Assembly: GCF_004916975.1 (NCBI RefSeq)
Contig: NZ_STGQ01000002.1
Coordinates: 62,001-126,000, forward strand
Length of the DNA stretch: 64,000 bases
Reading direction: 5' to 3'
Source: Paenibacillus dokdonensis
GTDB lineage: Bacteria; Bacillota; Bacilli; Paenibacillales; Paenibacillaceae
The position numbers and the translations under genes are program-made. Shown here in pieces: positions 26,488 to 36,195 of this stretch. The notes beneath the pieces were generated by a model. It searched no databases. It was not told the DNA's origin and saw only the letters and a list, made by a program, of their open reading frames with translations. Within the stretch, counting starts at the first letter, position 1. The number at the start of each line of letters is the position of its first letter.

Positions 26488-27592
26488 CTTTCATTTCTTC
26501 CAAAAAATATGCGTAGCTATCCTTCCTTAAATAAATATCGTTATTTATAAGCAAAGGTAAATTTTCAAGAATACTCTCGTCTGTATGATACATAATGCTT
26601 TTAATTTTTAATGAGCTAGTTAATCCATATAACCATAAGTAAGTTCCACTTTGTGAAATATCCCTAAGGTTATTTTCAATTGGTAAACCACACATCTTTA
26701 TCCAATTTTCAATTAATGGTACTTTACAATCCAATACAAGCTGCAAAGGACCCCAAAACCGTGGATTTGCTTCGATCATATAGTCAATTGATGAATTTCT
26801 TTTAATTTCAACCATCACCACACCAAAATAGCCTAAATCGGTAAATAATTTATTATATTCAAACCCGATTTTTTCCAAATGAATATTGGAGGATTCAGCT
26901 AGTACTACAGATTTTCCATTTCCTTGTTGTATTAGATTCTTTTGCGAAAACGAAACTGAATTTCCTTCCTTATCAAAAGAAAATAATAAATAATATGATT
27001 CCCCATCTACATACTCTTGGAAATAAAAATCCTCTGTACGATACATTTCTCTAAACCGAGCCAATTCAGTGTTACTATAAATAATAACAGGGCTTAGTGC
27101 TAAACCAGAATTTGAATATTGCCTTGGTTTAGCTACTACTGGAAATCGGTGTATTTCATTCATTGTATATTCATGTGGAACTGCTAATCCCCTACTCTTA
27201 CACAATTCCCCAAAAGAATACTTATCAGATATCAGTTCATAGAGCTCCGATGTTACTAGGGGCACTATTATATCGTTATTACGAAAAAGCTGCCGGTAGG
27301 ATAACAAAAAACGATTGAGCCCTTCCGAACTAGGTACTACTATTACCTCATCCAAATCCAAAGATTCCTTGATATAGCCTATAGCTTTTAGTAATTCATC
27401 TAAATTAAGTTTCTGATCGCTTCGTATCCATTTAATATTTAATTGATAAGAGCTGAATGTTATGGGATCTTCAGGAGATAAAGCAATAATATAAAAAGGA
27501 AGACTATATTCTGTGAATACTCGGCACAATGCAATTACTGCTCTTGGATTAAAGCCGGAGATAATAATAAAGGCCTTTTTGTTACTTTCCAT
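26480..27592 (-). CDS. ATP-grasp ligase (carboxylate-amine ligase type)
   Basis: 370 residues from the ATG at 27592 (second Met), which follows AAGGATGA. The N-terminal preATP-grasp part begins AFIIISGFNPRAVIALCRVF. The nucleotide-binding lysine is in VVAKPRQYSNSGL (about 152-164), FYFQEYVDGESYYL is the hinge, and the metal-binding IEANPRFWGPLQL lies at 273-285. ATP-grasp enzymes form an acyl phosphate and couple it to an amine or thiol. Next to an aminotransferase, it could attach an amino acid or acyl group to an amino sugar. That use is inference; the fold is clear. Confidence 0.82.
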   Translation of the reverse strand: MESNKKAFIIISGFNPRAVIALCRVFTEYSLPFYIIALSPEDPITFSSYQLNIKWIRSDQKLNLDELLKAIGYIKESLDLDEVIVVPSSEGLNRFLLSYRQLFRNNDIIVPLVTSELYELISDKYSFGELCKSRGLAVPHEYTMNEIHRFPVVAKPRQYSNSGLALSPVIIYSNTELARFREMYRTEDFYFQEYVDGESYYLLFSFDKEGNSVSFSQKNLIQQGNGKSVVLAESSNIHLEKIGFEYNKLFTDLGYFGVVMVEIKRNSSIDYMIEANPRFWGPLQLVLDCKVPLIENWIKMCGLPIENNLRDISQSGTYLWLYGLTSSLKIKSIMYHTDESILENLPLLINNDIYLRKDSYAYFLEEMKGE

Positions 27593-27662
27593 AATTATCA
27601 TCCTTATTCGAAATTATTAGTACTAGATCTTCACAGGATTTTTTCAATATATTTATTCCAAC

Positions 27663-28751
27663 TCATAAAAGAATATTTAAAAAGGAGGTCTTGATTTTTT
27701 CAATATCTTCTTTTTTTATATTAGTACTCATTGGCAAACATAATATTCTTTTCGATATATCGTTAGAAATTTCTGCGTATTCACTCTCAACGTATTCAAT
27801 TGTATCGAGAGATGGGTAAAAATATCTTCTGGGATAAATTCCATTTTTCTCTAAATTAAGCATAACCTTATTTAGAATTTCCTCATTTTTGAGTAAAACG
27901 GGAAAATAGCTATAGTTATAATTACAATGAGGATTGTGAGAAGGGAGGGTCAAATAATCATTAGATTGAAAGGTTTCTAAATAGTAGTCATAAGCTGACT
28001 CTCTTTCTGCGATTATATCTTCCATATCTTCCAAAACGCAAAGTCCCATCGCTGCTTGAAATTCATTCATTTTCGCATTAATTCCTAACCCTTTAATAGT
28101 CTCCGGTCCAGTTATACCAAAGTTTATCATGCGTTGTGCTTTCTCATACAGATCGTCATCATTTATAATCAATGCACCGCCTTCAATTGTGTGGAACAAT
28201 TTTGTGGCGTGAAAACTTAAAACTGACACATCACCATAATTCAATATACTTCTATCCTTATACTTTATCCCAAAGGCATGAGCTGCATCATAGATAATCT
28301 TCAGATCATATTTTTTTGCTACTTTCTCAATTTCTTCTACTTCACATCCATTTCCAAACACATGCACAGGAACAATTGCTGAAGTTTCTTCAACAATCTT
28401 CTCTTCTATAGCTTTCGGATTTATACAGAATGTATCTTTATCTATATCGACAAAAACTGGTTTAAGGCCTTCCCATACTAAACTACTAGTAGTTGCGACA
28501 AATGAAAATGGTGTAGTAATAACTTCACCTTTCAATTCAAGGAGCTTATATGCTACTTGCAATGCTAATGTACCATTCGAGACGAGAAGTAAATTTTTAA
28601 CTCCCAGGTATTGTTCGAGATTGTATTTTAATTCGTTTACCAAAGCACCATTATTTGTAATCCACCCACTTTCATATATCTTATCCACATATGTTTTAAA
28701 TTTATTTTTATCTGGGAGATATGTCTGAGTCACACGTAGAATGATCTTCAC
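27663..28751 (-). CDS. DegT/DnrJ/EryC1-family sugar aminotransferase
   Basis: 362 residues, normal for the family. The PLP lysine is Lys184 in FHATKLFHTIEGGAL, with the aspartate in YDAAHAFG (154-161) and the N-terminal WITNNGALVNELKYNL. Family members turn a keto-sugar nucleotide into an amino sugar (for example dTDP-viosamine or dTDP-3-amino sugars). The start at 28751 is GTG with a ribosome site too close to be convincing, so the exact start is uncertain. Genes for making the keto-sugar (RmlA/RmlB) are not in this window. It supplies the only sugar-modifying step seen in the island. Confidence 0.85.
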   Translation of the reverse strand: MKIILRVTQTYLPDKNKFKTYVDKIYESGWITNNGALVNELKYNLEQYLGVKNLLLVSNGTLALQVAYKLLELKGEVITTPFSFVATTSSLVWEGLKPVFVDIDKDTFCINPKAIEEKIVEETSAIVPVHVFGNGCEVEEIEKVAKKYDLKIIYDAAHAFGIKYKDRSILNYGDVSVLSFHATKLFHTIEGGALIINDDDLYEKAQRMINFGITGPETIKGLGINAKMNEFQAAMGLCVLEDMEDIIAERESAYDYYLETFQSNDYLTLPSHNPHCNYNYSYFPVLLKNEEILNKVMLNLEKNGIYPRRYFYPSLDTIEYVESEYAEISNDISKRILCLPMSTNIKKEDIEKIKTSFLNILL

Positions 28752-28793
28752 TTCCCATACTTTTTATTTTGCTTGCAAGTCTTTCAACATTAC

Positions 28794-30374
28794 TTATGAA
28801 AGTGCAAATGTTATTTCCAGTTGTTTATATAAATTTTTTAATGATATTTGAAAATCAGTTTCCTCCAACAAGTCATATCTGTCTTGCTCAACGAACTTTC
28901 TTTGAGCATGTAATGCCAATTTATAAACTTCCTTCAATGCTGTTTTAAATTCATTTTGTGATAACAAAAAACCATCTTCTCTAGAAGCAACTATCATATT
29001 CAACCAACCTTCAATACTAAACTTTAAGTAGTCAAGTTTTCCTTGGTTTTGTCCTTCATGTTGCCTAAAATAGCTTAGCGGTTCCGAAATGTACACTAGT
29101 TTTCCTTTTCGCAAAAGATTGATCCAAGTAGCTACATCATTGATAAATCTGATTTTTTTTCCTTTATACCAACCAAAGTTCTTATCTAAATCTTGTTTCC
29201 TAAACATAGTAGTCGTTGGCTCGCCTATGAAATTGTAGATTTTTTTCAGCATGAAATTCCCGGCATCAATTCCGTTAATTATTGTATCCTCCGAGAAAAT
29301 CTTCTGATTAATACTACTATCAGGTATCCTTCTCCCGTAATCATCGATTAATTCCCGGTAAGAAGTAACCAGCGTTACATCTTGGTATTCCTCTAAATAG
29401 GACACCATTTTTTCTATTTTTTCAGAATGGTATAAATCATCATCCATTAGATAACTGATATACTTTCCAGAAGCTTTATTCAAACATTTCCCGAAATTTT
29501 CAGAACCATACGGTTCATCATTTTTGTAATACTTAATATTCAGATGATTACTTAAATAGTATGAGAGCATCTCTCCCACCTCATTATTAGTACTATCATC
29601 ACTAACAATAATTTCAATATTTATATATGTTTGATTCAATACACTCTTAATCGCCTCCTCCAGCATCTGAGGCCTGTTATATGCAGGAATCAATACACTA
29701 ACAAGTGGAAATATATCCTTTGAGTACTCTTTGAGAAATATCAATCGTTCCTGCTCGTATCCCTCTAAATTTCTCGACACGCAGTCATGAATAACCCAGG
29801 GATTATGTTGAGATGGTATACCCACTTCATATCCTTCCCTTAAAAACTCTACACATTGTGATGCATCGTACATATGCCAACCATTTAGTAAATCATCCCT
29901 CCATGTAAGATCATACTGTGTGATCATAATCAGTCCATTTACATATTCTGCACTTTCATAATCAACATTCACTTCTTTAGTTAAACTTATATCTATAGTT
30001 CCGTTCTCATTAGTCTCGTAGACCGTCCCATAACGTTCCTTAGCCTTCAACCATATACCGCTTGGAGGCACTTTCTTAGCTCCAACAACACCAAGTAAGC
30101 CAAGATTAGAATATTTCAGGAATAATGAAACTACATTTTGCACAAAACTTTTATTGATAATATATGTGTCCTGATGAAGGTACACTTTATATTTCGCATT
30201 GGATTGCCGCATTGCATGGTTATAACCTTCCGTCATGCTTTTGGCACCTTTTACTGCAATTAGTTCAATCTCATAACCTTTCGGAATCACAAGTGACCTT
30301 ATATACCTCGCACACTCTTCATATAAGATTTCATCATTAGTACAAGTGATGAAACATATTTTATGTTCGTTCAT
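28794..30374 (-). CDS. Twin-domain glycosyltransferase (Glyco_tranf_2_5-like + GT2), copy 2
   Basis: 526 residues from the ATG at 30374, which follows GAGGAG. The first domain (about 1-215) has KICFITCTNDE, SMTEGYNHAM and a DxD-like HQD (67-69), as in the Glyco_tranf_2_5 family. The second (about 222-480) is a standard GT2: PLVSVLIPAYNRP, IIVSDDSTN (256-264) and YLMDDDLYH (308-316). Two active sites would allow addition of two different sugars. It is a paralogue of the gene just upstream (30410-31999) and 42 bp before the aminotransferase gene. Confidence 0.83.
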   Translation of the reverse strand: MNEHKICFITCTNDEILYEECARYIRSLVIPKGYEIELIAVKGAKSMTEGYNHAMRQSNAKYKVYLHQDTYIINKSFVQNVVSLFLKYSNLGLLGVVGAKKVPPSGIWLKAKERYGTVYETNENGTIDISLTKEVNVDYESAEYVNGLIMITQYDLTWRDDLLNGWHMYDASQCVEFLREGYEVGIPSQHNPWVIHDCVSRNLEGYEQERLIFLKEYSKDIFPLVSVLIPAYNRPQMLEEAIKSVLNQTYINIEIIVSDDSTNNEVGEMLSYYLSNHLNIKYYKNDEPYGSENFGKCLNKASGKYISYLMDDDLYHSEKIEKMVSYLEEYQDVTLVTSYRELIDDYGRRIPDSSINQKIFSEDTIINGIDAGNFMLKKIYNFIGEPTTTMFRKQDLDKNFGWYKGKKIRFINDVATWINLLRKGKLVYISEPLSYFRQHEGQNQGKLDYLKFSIEGWLNMIVASREDGFLLSQNEFKTALKEVYKLALHAQRKFVEQDRYDLLEETDFQISLKNLYKQLEITFALS

Positions 30375-30409
30375 TATTCCGCTTCTCCTCGACATACGCA
30401 ATTCTATTT

Positions 30410-31999
30410 CTATGAATTTATTACAGAATTGCTCTTTTTTTCTTTATGCAGAATTTCATCATAAAGTAGAAGTTCCTGATATTCCTTAGTTTGTTTATCA
30501 ACATCTTCTAATTGAGGATAAAACCTCTCAATGAAGCTTATTCCACTTGTTATAGCAGAAAGATAGTCAGAGTTATTTCTGAAAAACCCTTTACTCTTGG
30601 CATTCAAAATTTGATGAGCGAAATCAACTCTTCCTAATAACAACATTTTAGAACTTTGAAGTTGTTGACCTTCATGGATTCTGAAATAACTTAATGTCTC
30701 AGAGATGTATACGATTTTACCTTCAGACAAGAGATTTAACCATGAAGCTAAATCGACAGTACACCCATTATCACGCCCACAAAATGTCCCGAATTGCTCA
30801 TGAAGACTATTTCTCCTAAATAAGACGGTGGTTGGCTCGCCAATAAAGTTAGTTACATTTTTAAGTAATAATTCACCGAAAGCAATTCCATCAATTATCC
30901 TATCCTCATGAAATAATCTCTGGGTAGCATACCAATCAGTTAAATGATTTCCATACCTATCGATAACCTGCCTATGCGAAGTGATTAGGGAGATTTCTTC
31001 CGTGTCATCTGCGATAAAATACCACATCATTTTATCGATCTTCTCAGGATGAAACAAATCATCATCCATAAGAAAATTAACATAGTTTCCTTTAGCTAAA
31101 TCCATACACTTCAAGTCATTTTTAAATTGACCAAGATTCTTCTCGTTTCTGTAGTATCTTATATTAGGATGATTAACCAGATAATTCTTTATCAACTTCT
31201 CTGTTTCATCATTTGTGCTGTCATCGCAAATCACAATTTCAATATTTTTATAAGTTTGATTGAGCACACTTTCCAAAGCTTGTCTAAAGTAATCAGGTCG
31301 ATTGTATGTGGGTATGAGGATACTAACTAAAGGAAAAAGGTCTTTAGAATACTCATGAATAAAAATTTCTCTCTGTTCATCATATTTTTTCATATTCAAA
31401 GCTCCACAATCATGAAGACACCATGGCTGGCTCTGCCGAGGTACGCCAACATCTAATCCAGCTCGAATAAATTCACAAGTCTGTGAAGCATCATAATAAT
31501 GCCAATCGGTAAATACATCTTCTCTCCAGAGTATATCGTACTGAGTAGTCATAATTAACCCATCAATGGCTTCAACAGTTTTATAGTCTTCGACTATTTC
31601 ATTAAATGCGAGTAATTCCATTTTTTTAGTGTAACTATTTGCCCAAACCTTACCGAATTTCTGTGCTTCCTCCCACCATTTCCCGTTAGGGGGCATTTTC
31701 CCTGCACCAACAACCCCCATCATTCCGAGCTTGGAGTGCTTCATGAACAAATTAACGACATCAAATATAAAGTTTTTATTGATAATGAACGTGTCCTGGT
31801 GAAGATACACCTTGTACTTTGCGTCCGACTGTTTCATCGCACGGTTATAGCCTTCTGTAAGGCTTTTTGCGTCACGTATGGATACGAATACCACTTCAAA
31901 GCCATCAGGGACATAAAGTGAGCGAATATATCTGACCGATTCCTCGTATAAAACTTCATCATTAGTACATGTAATAAAACAAATCTTATTTTCGTTCAT
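30410..31999 (-). CDS. Twin-domain glycosyltransferase (Glyco_tranf_2_5-like + GT2), copy 1
   Basis: 529 residues with the same two-domain layout as its neighbour. KICFITCTNDEVLYEESVRY and SLTEGYNRAMKQSDAKYKVY align residue by residue with copy 2, and HQD is conserved. The second domain has PLVSILIPTYNRP, IVICDDSTND and FLMDDDLFH. The two copies clearly arose by tandem duplication but have diverged along their full length, with separate acceptor or donor specificity likely. The ATG at 31999 overlaps the stop of the upstream gene by 4 bp (ATGA), so they are translationally coupled. Confidence 0.85.
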   Translation of the reverse strand: MNENKICFITCTNDEVLYEESVRYIRSLYVPDGFEVVFVSIRDAKSLTEGYNRAMKQSDAKYKVYLHQDTFIINKNFIFDVVNLFMKHSKLGMMGVVGAGKMPPNGKWWEEAQKFGKVWANSYTKKMELLAFNEIVEDYKTVEAIDGLIMTTQYDILWREDVFTDWHYYDASQTCEFIRAGLDVGVPRQSQPWCLHDCGALNMKKYDEQREIFIHEYSKDLFPLVSILIPTYNRPDYFRQALESVLNQTYKNIEIVICDDSTNDETEKLIKNYLVNHPNIRYYRNEKNLGQFKNDLKCMDLAKGNYVNFLMDDDLFHPEKIDKMMWYFIADDTEEISLITSHRQVIDRYGNHLTDWYATQRLFHEDRIIDGIAFGELLLKNVTNFIGEPTTVLFRRNSLHEQFGTFCGRDNGCTVDLASWLNLLSEGKIVYISETLSYFRIHEGQQLQSSKMLLLGRVDFAHQILNAKSKGFFRNNSDYLSAITSGISFIERFYPQLEDVDKQTKEYQELLLYDEILHKEKKSNSVINS

Positions 32000-34053
32000 T
32001 TTATAATATTCTCCTCTATCTCCTTCTGCAGATCCATTATGCCCCTGTCTGGCTGGCTAATCTGAGTCAGAAAGTTCAAAGCATCTTGATGTGCCCCAAA
32101 TTTATACAAAATGTATCCTAAATTAAACAAGGTATCTTCGTTTTCAGAATCTAGTGAATACGACTCCTCCAACAAAGGAATAACAAATTCATATTCGCCT
32201 GTACTAAAGCAATTCACTGCCACCCGATTTAAGGTATCTGTTTTATGAATAATATCAATTCCTACGGAATGAATAATATCCTGAACAGATATCGTACCGT
32301 TCTTAAGAAGTGTAATCATCTCGTCGCTAGCTTCGTCACGCTCCACATCATTTTCAATCCGACGGAGCAGGAATTTCACTTTATTTTCTGCTACTTTTCG
32401 CATGTAAATACTATGCTCGATTTCTCTGATCCATTTTCCAATCTGCTCATTCTTCTCTTCAAGTTGATTAAGCCACTCGAGAGCTGCTTCATCCTCTCCA
32501 ATCGCAAACATCACGGTAGCTAAATTGATGAGTGTTACTGAGCTCAGAGGATCAAGCTCATAGGCTTTAGTCAGATAAGGAAGTACATTATCCAATTGTT
32601 TTCTTTCAAAATTTGAAATACCCAAATAATTCAATATTGAAATAGCAGGACCTTCGTACCTCTCTAAAGATGACAGAATTTGTGTCGTTGAATTTCTAAA
32701 AATATTGGACAGAATTTCTTCCTCGGGATTATCCAGCAAATCAGCAAAAAGAGAATACAAGATTTCATCTCGAGGAGTTTTGAAGGCGGTAATCAGGAAA
32801 CTAGAAACTTCAAATTCTTGTGGTAATTGCTCTACTATTTCAGCGAGATCTTTTATAAAAGAGGCATCTTGTTCCTGGATATCATTCATTACATAGTCAA
32901 AATCTAATTCCTGAAACCCTGTCTTTTCAAATATTCCAGGAATGTCAGATATTTTCCAATACTTCTTATCCGGCTCCAGTCCAAGGCCCAGCATTAAATT
33001 CTTAACCAACGCAAAGTTATTCGCGTTTTCCATTTCAGTGATCAGTTTTCCCTGTTTAGTTAGCAGTTTCACCGCAACAGGTAGCACCTCTTCAAGGTTC
33101 ATACCAGGGTTTAAAATAATATATTCAAAATCATATTCTTCCAGGGAGGAAAATTCGATCAACTCACATGGAATGAATGAGGATAATACTCCTGATTGGT
33201 GCATTGAGTTACACCCGTATATTTCTGCGAGAGGAAATAATTGCTTGATTTTTAAACTTGTAGCTCCAATACCCGTACCAAGAATCAATATATTGAAGAC
33301 ATCCTCTGAAGATCTCTTTATCAATTTAAGTACTTTGTCCTGGATCTTAGTTTCTTCGAAAGAAAATCCCCATTTTCCAAAAAACTGATCCTTATACGCC
33401 TTCTCTTCACTAATCTCATGGATACCATAATGGTGGACAAACACATGTCTGCACAACCCCAAACTCCAACCTGCTTGCTTCATTCGCAAGCAAAAATCAG
33501 CGATCATTGTTTTGCCTTGTAGTTGTTCATCAAATATACCGACGGTATCTATTGCTGTTCTTTTCATAATTAAGCAGAAATCCGAAAGTATCAGCCTGTT
33601 TTCTAAAATAGCTTCTTTATTTACTTCGATAGCGAAAGAGAGCATTTCCTCCATAGAAGCAAAATGATTGTTTTCAGCCTGATCATCATCCGCACCATTA
33701 GTTAGTGGCCCCACAGCACCTAGCTGCTCATTTTGATCTAATGATTGAACTAAAGACGACAACCAGTTCGGGGTTACTAACGTATCCGCATGCATAAACA
33801 GGACTGATTCGCCTACAGCCACTTGAACTCCCTGATTCCAAGCCTGTCCCAGCGTGAGTTCATTTTCAAAAAAGAGCGATCTTACATCCGTCTGTTCAGC
33901 CAACCATAATTTTGTTTCAAGCGACCCACCGCTTTCCACCACAATGAGTTCAAATGTTTCCTTCTCTGTGAATCGGCGAATACTTTCAATGGATTCTTTC
34001 ATATATTCAAACTCATCTGATAAACTTGCCATAACAATACTTGTCTTTTGCAT
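31996..34053 (-). CDS. Degenerate GT2 - methyltransferase - TPR protein, paralogue of the 21316 gene
   Basis: 685 residues. It aligns with the 588-residue protein at 21316-23082, but key residues have changed. The GT2 nucleotide motif DNLSTDGT is ESGGSLET (40-47), and LLNND is FMHAD (86-90). The methyltransferase motif reads NILILGTGIGATSL (254-267), and the acidic SAM-ribose ligand region GIEKNEH is GCNSMHQ. Two sets of TPR-like repeats follow (LATVMFAIGEDEAALEWLNQ; LGYILYKFGAHQDALNFL). It may be an enzyme with altered chemistry or a scaffold. First gene of the long leftward operon; ATG at 34053 follows AAGGAG. Confidence 0.8.
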   Translation of the reverse strand: MQKTSIVMASLSDEFEYMKESIESIRRFTEKETFELIVVESGGSLETKLWLAEQTDVRSLFFENELTLGQAWNQGVQVAVGESVLFMHADTLVTPNWLSSLVQSLDQNEQLGAVGPLTNGADDDQAENNHFASMEEMLSFAIEVNKEAILENRLILSDFCLIMKRTAIDTVGIFDEQLQGKTMIADFCLRMKQAGWSLGLCRHVFVHHYGIHEISEEKAYKDQFFGKWGFSFEETKIQDKVLKLIKRSSEDVFNILILGTGIGATSLKIKQLFPLAEIYGCNSMHQSGVLSSFIPCELIEFSSLEEYDFEYIILNPGMNLEEVLPVAVKLLTKQGKLITEMENANNFALVKNLMLGLGLEPDKKYWKISDIPGIFEKTGFQELDFDYVMNDIQEQDASFIKDLAEIVEQLPQEFEVSSFLITAFKTPRDEILYSLFADLLDNPEEEILSNIFRNSTTQILSSLERYEGPAISILNYLGISNFERKQLDNVLPYLTKAYELDPLSSVTLINLATVMFAIGEDEAALEWLNQLEEKNEQIGKWIREIEHSIYMRKVAENKVKFLLRRIENDVERDEASDEMITLLKNGTISVQDIIHSVGIDIIHKTDTLNRVAVNCFSTGEYEFVIPLLEESYSLDSENEDTLFNLGYILYKFGAHQDALNFLTQISQPDRGIMDLQKEIEENIIK

Positions 34054-34287
34054 AACATAGCTCCTTAGAATAGAACATAATTAAATGATTTATTATAAAC
34101 AGGGTTTTTTTGATGAATATATGATTAATATCGGTTTTTTTGTCGATTTCAAAGAGATTTATATTACAATATAAAAAATGAATTATTTACCAAATAAAAA
34201 TTAAAGCATACCGCTTTATCCTCTTTAGTTATTCTCCGATAAACTATATATAAGATCTTTATTATGATATTTGGAAAGGATCAGGCA

Positions 34288-35781
34288 ATGACTGCAAATG
34301 AGAAAATTAAAATAACGATGTTTCACTTTTCTTCCTCTGGTTCCAACAATTATTACTTATATCACGCCGCTTCAGATGAATTGAGAAAAAGGTATGATAT
34401 AGAACTACTTACGGAGAAACAATTCCGCTATAATCGTCATATCGATGAAAGTGACGTATACATTACAACACACGGAGAATATATTTCAGATTACGAGAAA
34501 GTTAATATCGATTTATGGCACGGTTTTCCTCTGAAAGGCATGGCTAAGATGGACAAGAAAGAAACGACTCCAGATGATCATATTCACCAGCACTGGTCTA
34601 AGGTTGATATGATCATGTCTTATTCTGCTTTATATAATACGGCAATGAATGCCTGCAATGGGGCTAACATTTCTCAATATAGGATCACGGGGCTTCCCCG
34701 GAACGATGCGTTGTTGGCTAAAGGTGCGAGAAGCAGACTAAATAAACTTTACCCACAACTAAATTCCGAGACCGACACGGTAATCTTCTTTATGCCGACC
34801 TTCCGCAAATCGATAATGACACCAGATAAAAAAGAAGGGAACAAAATATTCAAAAATATATTTGGCCTGCCTTCTTTTGACAAGGAGAGTTTCTCAGCGT
34901 TTCTGGAGAAGCACCATATCTCTCTCGTTCTTAAGCTACATCCATTTGAGGAAAGTTATTTCAGCAATGAACTTGATGAAATGAAATCCGAACGGATCGT
35001 CGTTTTGAATGACAGCATGCTTGGTGAGCATAAACTTGACCTATACGACGTTCTAGGAGCAGCGGATATGCTCATCACGGATTACTCCTCCGTTTATATT
35101 GACTATTTACTATTGAATCGTCCTGTTCTCTTTTTACCTGTGGATCTGGAAGAATATAAGGAGAACCGCGGTTTACTATTTGAGCCTTACGAATTTTGGA
35201 CACCAGGACCAAAGGCTTACTCTCAAGAACAGCTTCAGCAAGCGGTGAGTCGAATGTTAACAGACTCCGATTGGTACGAACAGGAAAGAACTACGATAAA
35301 AAGTATTTGCCACCAAAATCAAGACAATAAAGCTTCCGAACGAATCTGGAATTTAATCGATAATTATATAGAGAATCAGATGAATGTTATTCGGGATAGA
35401 AGAAGGGTACAACAGGAACATAAAATACTGCAGCAGCAAATTAAAAACACCATTCAGAAAATGATTGAAGCCAAGCAGTTAGTACAAGCCAATCAAGCCA
35501 TCGAACAATACTTAGAATCTAATTCTGCTGATCAGGATATTTTCGCAATGAATGGCATGCTCCATTTAATGAACGGAGACCCTCAAGAAGCTATTCTCTC
35601 ATTTCAAAGGGGGCATCAGCTTTTCCCATGGGACGAGGATCTGTTATATAACCTTGGATATGTATGTGAAATAACCGGTGCGTTGGAAAGGGCACAGCAG
35701 TACTACCGACAGGCTTTAAGTATGACTAAAAAAACTGAGCTCCAATCACTTATCAACGAAAGGCTTGCTTCTATTCAATAA
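34288..35781 (+). CDS. CDP-glycerol glycerophosphotransferase-like protein with C-terminal TPR
   Basis: 497 residues from the ATG at 34288 (after GGAAAGGAT; an upstream in-frame ATG at 34264 lacks a ribosome site). The TagB/TagF-like GT-B domain (about 10-340) shows DLWHGFPLKGM, ITGLPRNDALL, FMPTFRKS, LKLHPFEE and TDYSSVYIDYLLLNRP, hallmarks of Glyphos_transf enzymes that move glycerol phosphate from CDP-glycerol. Residues about 360-400 are coiled, and the last 100 form TPR-like helices (LLYNLGYVCEITGALERAQ). It is 11 bp before tagD. The TPR tail is unusual for a teichoic-acid enzyme but matches the other island transferases. Confidence 0.85.
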   Translation: MTANEKIKITMFHFSSSGSNNYYLYHAASDELRKRYDIELLTEKQFRYNRHIDESDVYITTHGEYISDYEKVNIDLWHGFPLKGMAKMDKKETTPDDHIHQHWSKVDMIMSYSALYNTAMNACNGANISQYRITGLPRNDALLAKGARSRLNKLYPQLNSETDTVIFFMPTFRKSIMTPDKKEGNKIFKNIFGLPSFDKESFSAFLEKHHISLVLKLHPFEESYFSNELDEMKSERIVVLNDSMLGEHKLDLYDVLGAADMLITDYSSVYIDYLLLNRPVLFLPVDLEEYKENRGLLFEPYEFWTPGPKAYSQEQLQQAVSRMLTDSDWYEQERTTIKSICHQNQDNKASERIWNLIDNYIENQMNVIRDRRRVQQEHKILQQQIKNTIQKMIEAKQLVQANQAIEQYLESNSADQDIFAMNGMLHLMNGDPQEAILSFQRGHQLFPWDEDLLYNLGYVCEITGALERAQQYYRQALSMTKKTELQSLINERLASIQ

Positions 35782-35792
35782 GGAGGGTGCTT

Positions 35793-36185
35793 ATGAAAAG
35801 GGTCATTACTTACGGAACATTCGATTTACTCCACTATGGGCATATTCTTTTGCTGCAGCGGGCCAAGGAACTGGGAGACCATCTTACGGTTGCACTCTCT
35901 ACGGATGAATTCAATGAAGTTAAAGACAAGGCTGCCTACTTCCCGTATGAAAAACGAAAAATGATGCTGGAGGCTATTAAATATGTGGATGAGGTCATTC
36001 CGGAGTCGTGTTGGGAGCAAAAGAAAACCGATGTTATTCAGTTAGATATCTCTGTTTTTGTCATGGGAGATGACTGGGCTGGAAAATTTGATGAGTTGCA
36101 GGGGTACTGTCAGGTCGTATATTTACCACGTACACCAGACATTTCTACGACTTCAATAAAGTCAGAACTTCAAAGTTCATTATAA
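35793..36185 (+). CDS. tagD: Glycerol-3-phosphate cytidylyltransferase
   Basis: 130 residues, as in TagD/GCT. The nucleotidyltransferase motifs are clear: GTFDLLHYGHILLL (8-21, with the HxGH signature) and the C-terminal RTPDISTTSIK. It makes CDP-glycerol from CTP and sn-glycerol 3-phosphate, the donor for the upstream transferase-like enzyme. The ATG at 35793 is six bases after AGGAGG; a GTG two codons earlier is less likely. Cotranscribed with the gene at 34288. A second tagD for wall teichoic acid may exist elsewhere in the genome. Confidence 0.93.
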   Translation: MKRVITYGTFDLLHYGHILLLQRAKELGDHLTVALSTDEFNEVKDKAAYFPYEKRKMMLEAIKYVDEVIPESCWEQKKTDVIQLDISVFVMGDDWAGKFDELQGYCQVVYLPRTPDISTTSIKSELQSSL

Positions 36186-36195
36186 AAGGAAAGGA

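Noticed and set aside
34128..34135. A second sigma-D -10-like box (ACCGATAT, minus strand) upstream of the gene at 31996
   Set aside because: There is no TAAA-like -35 box at 13-17 bp; the -10 alone is too weak to call.
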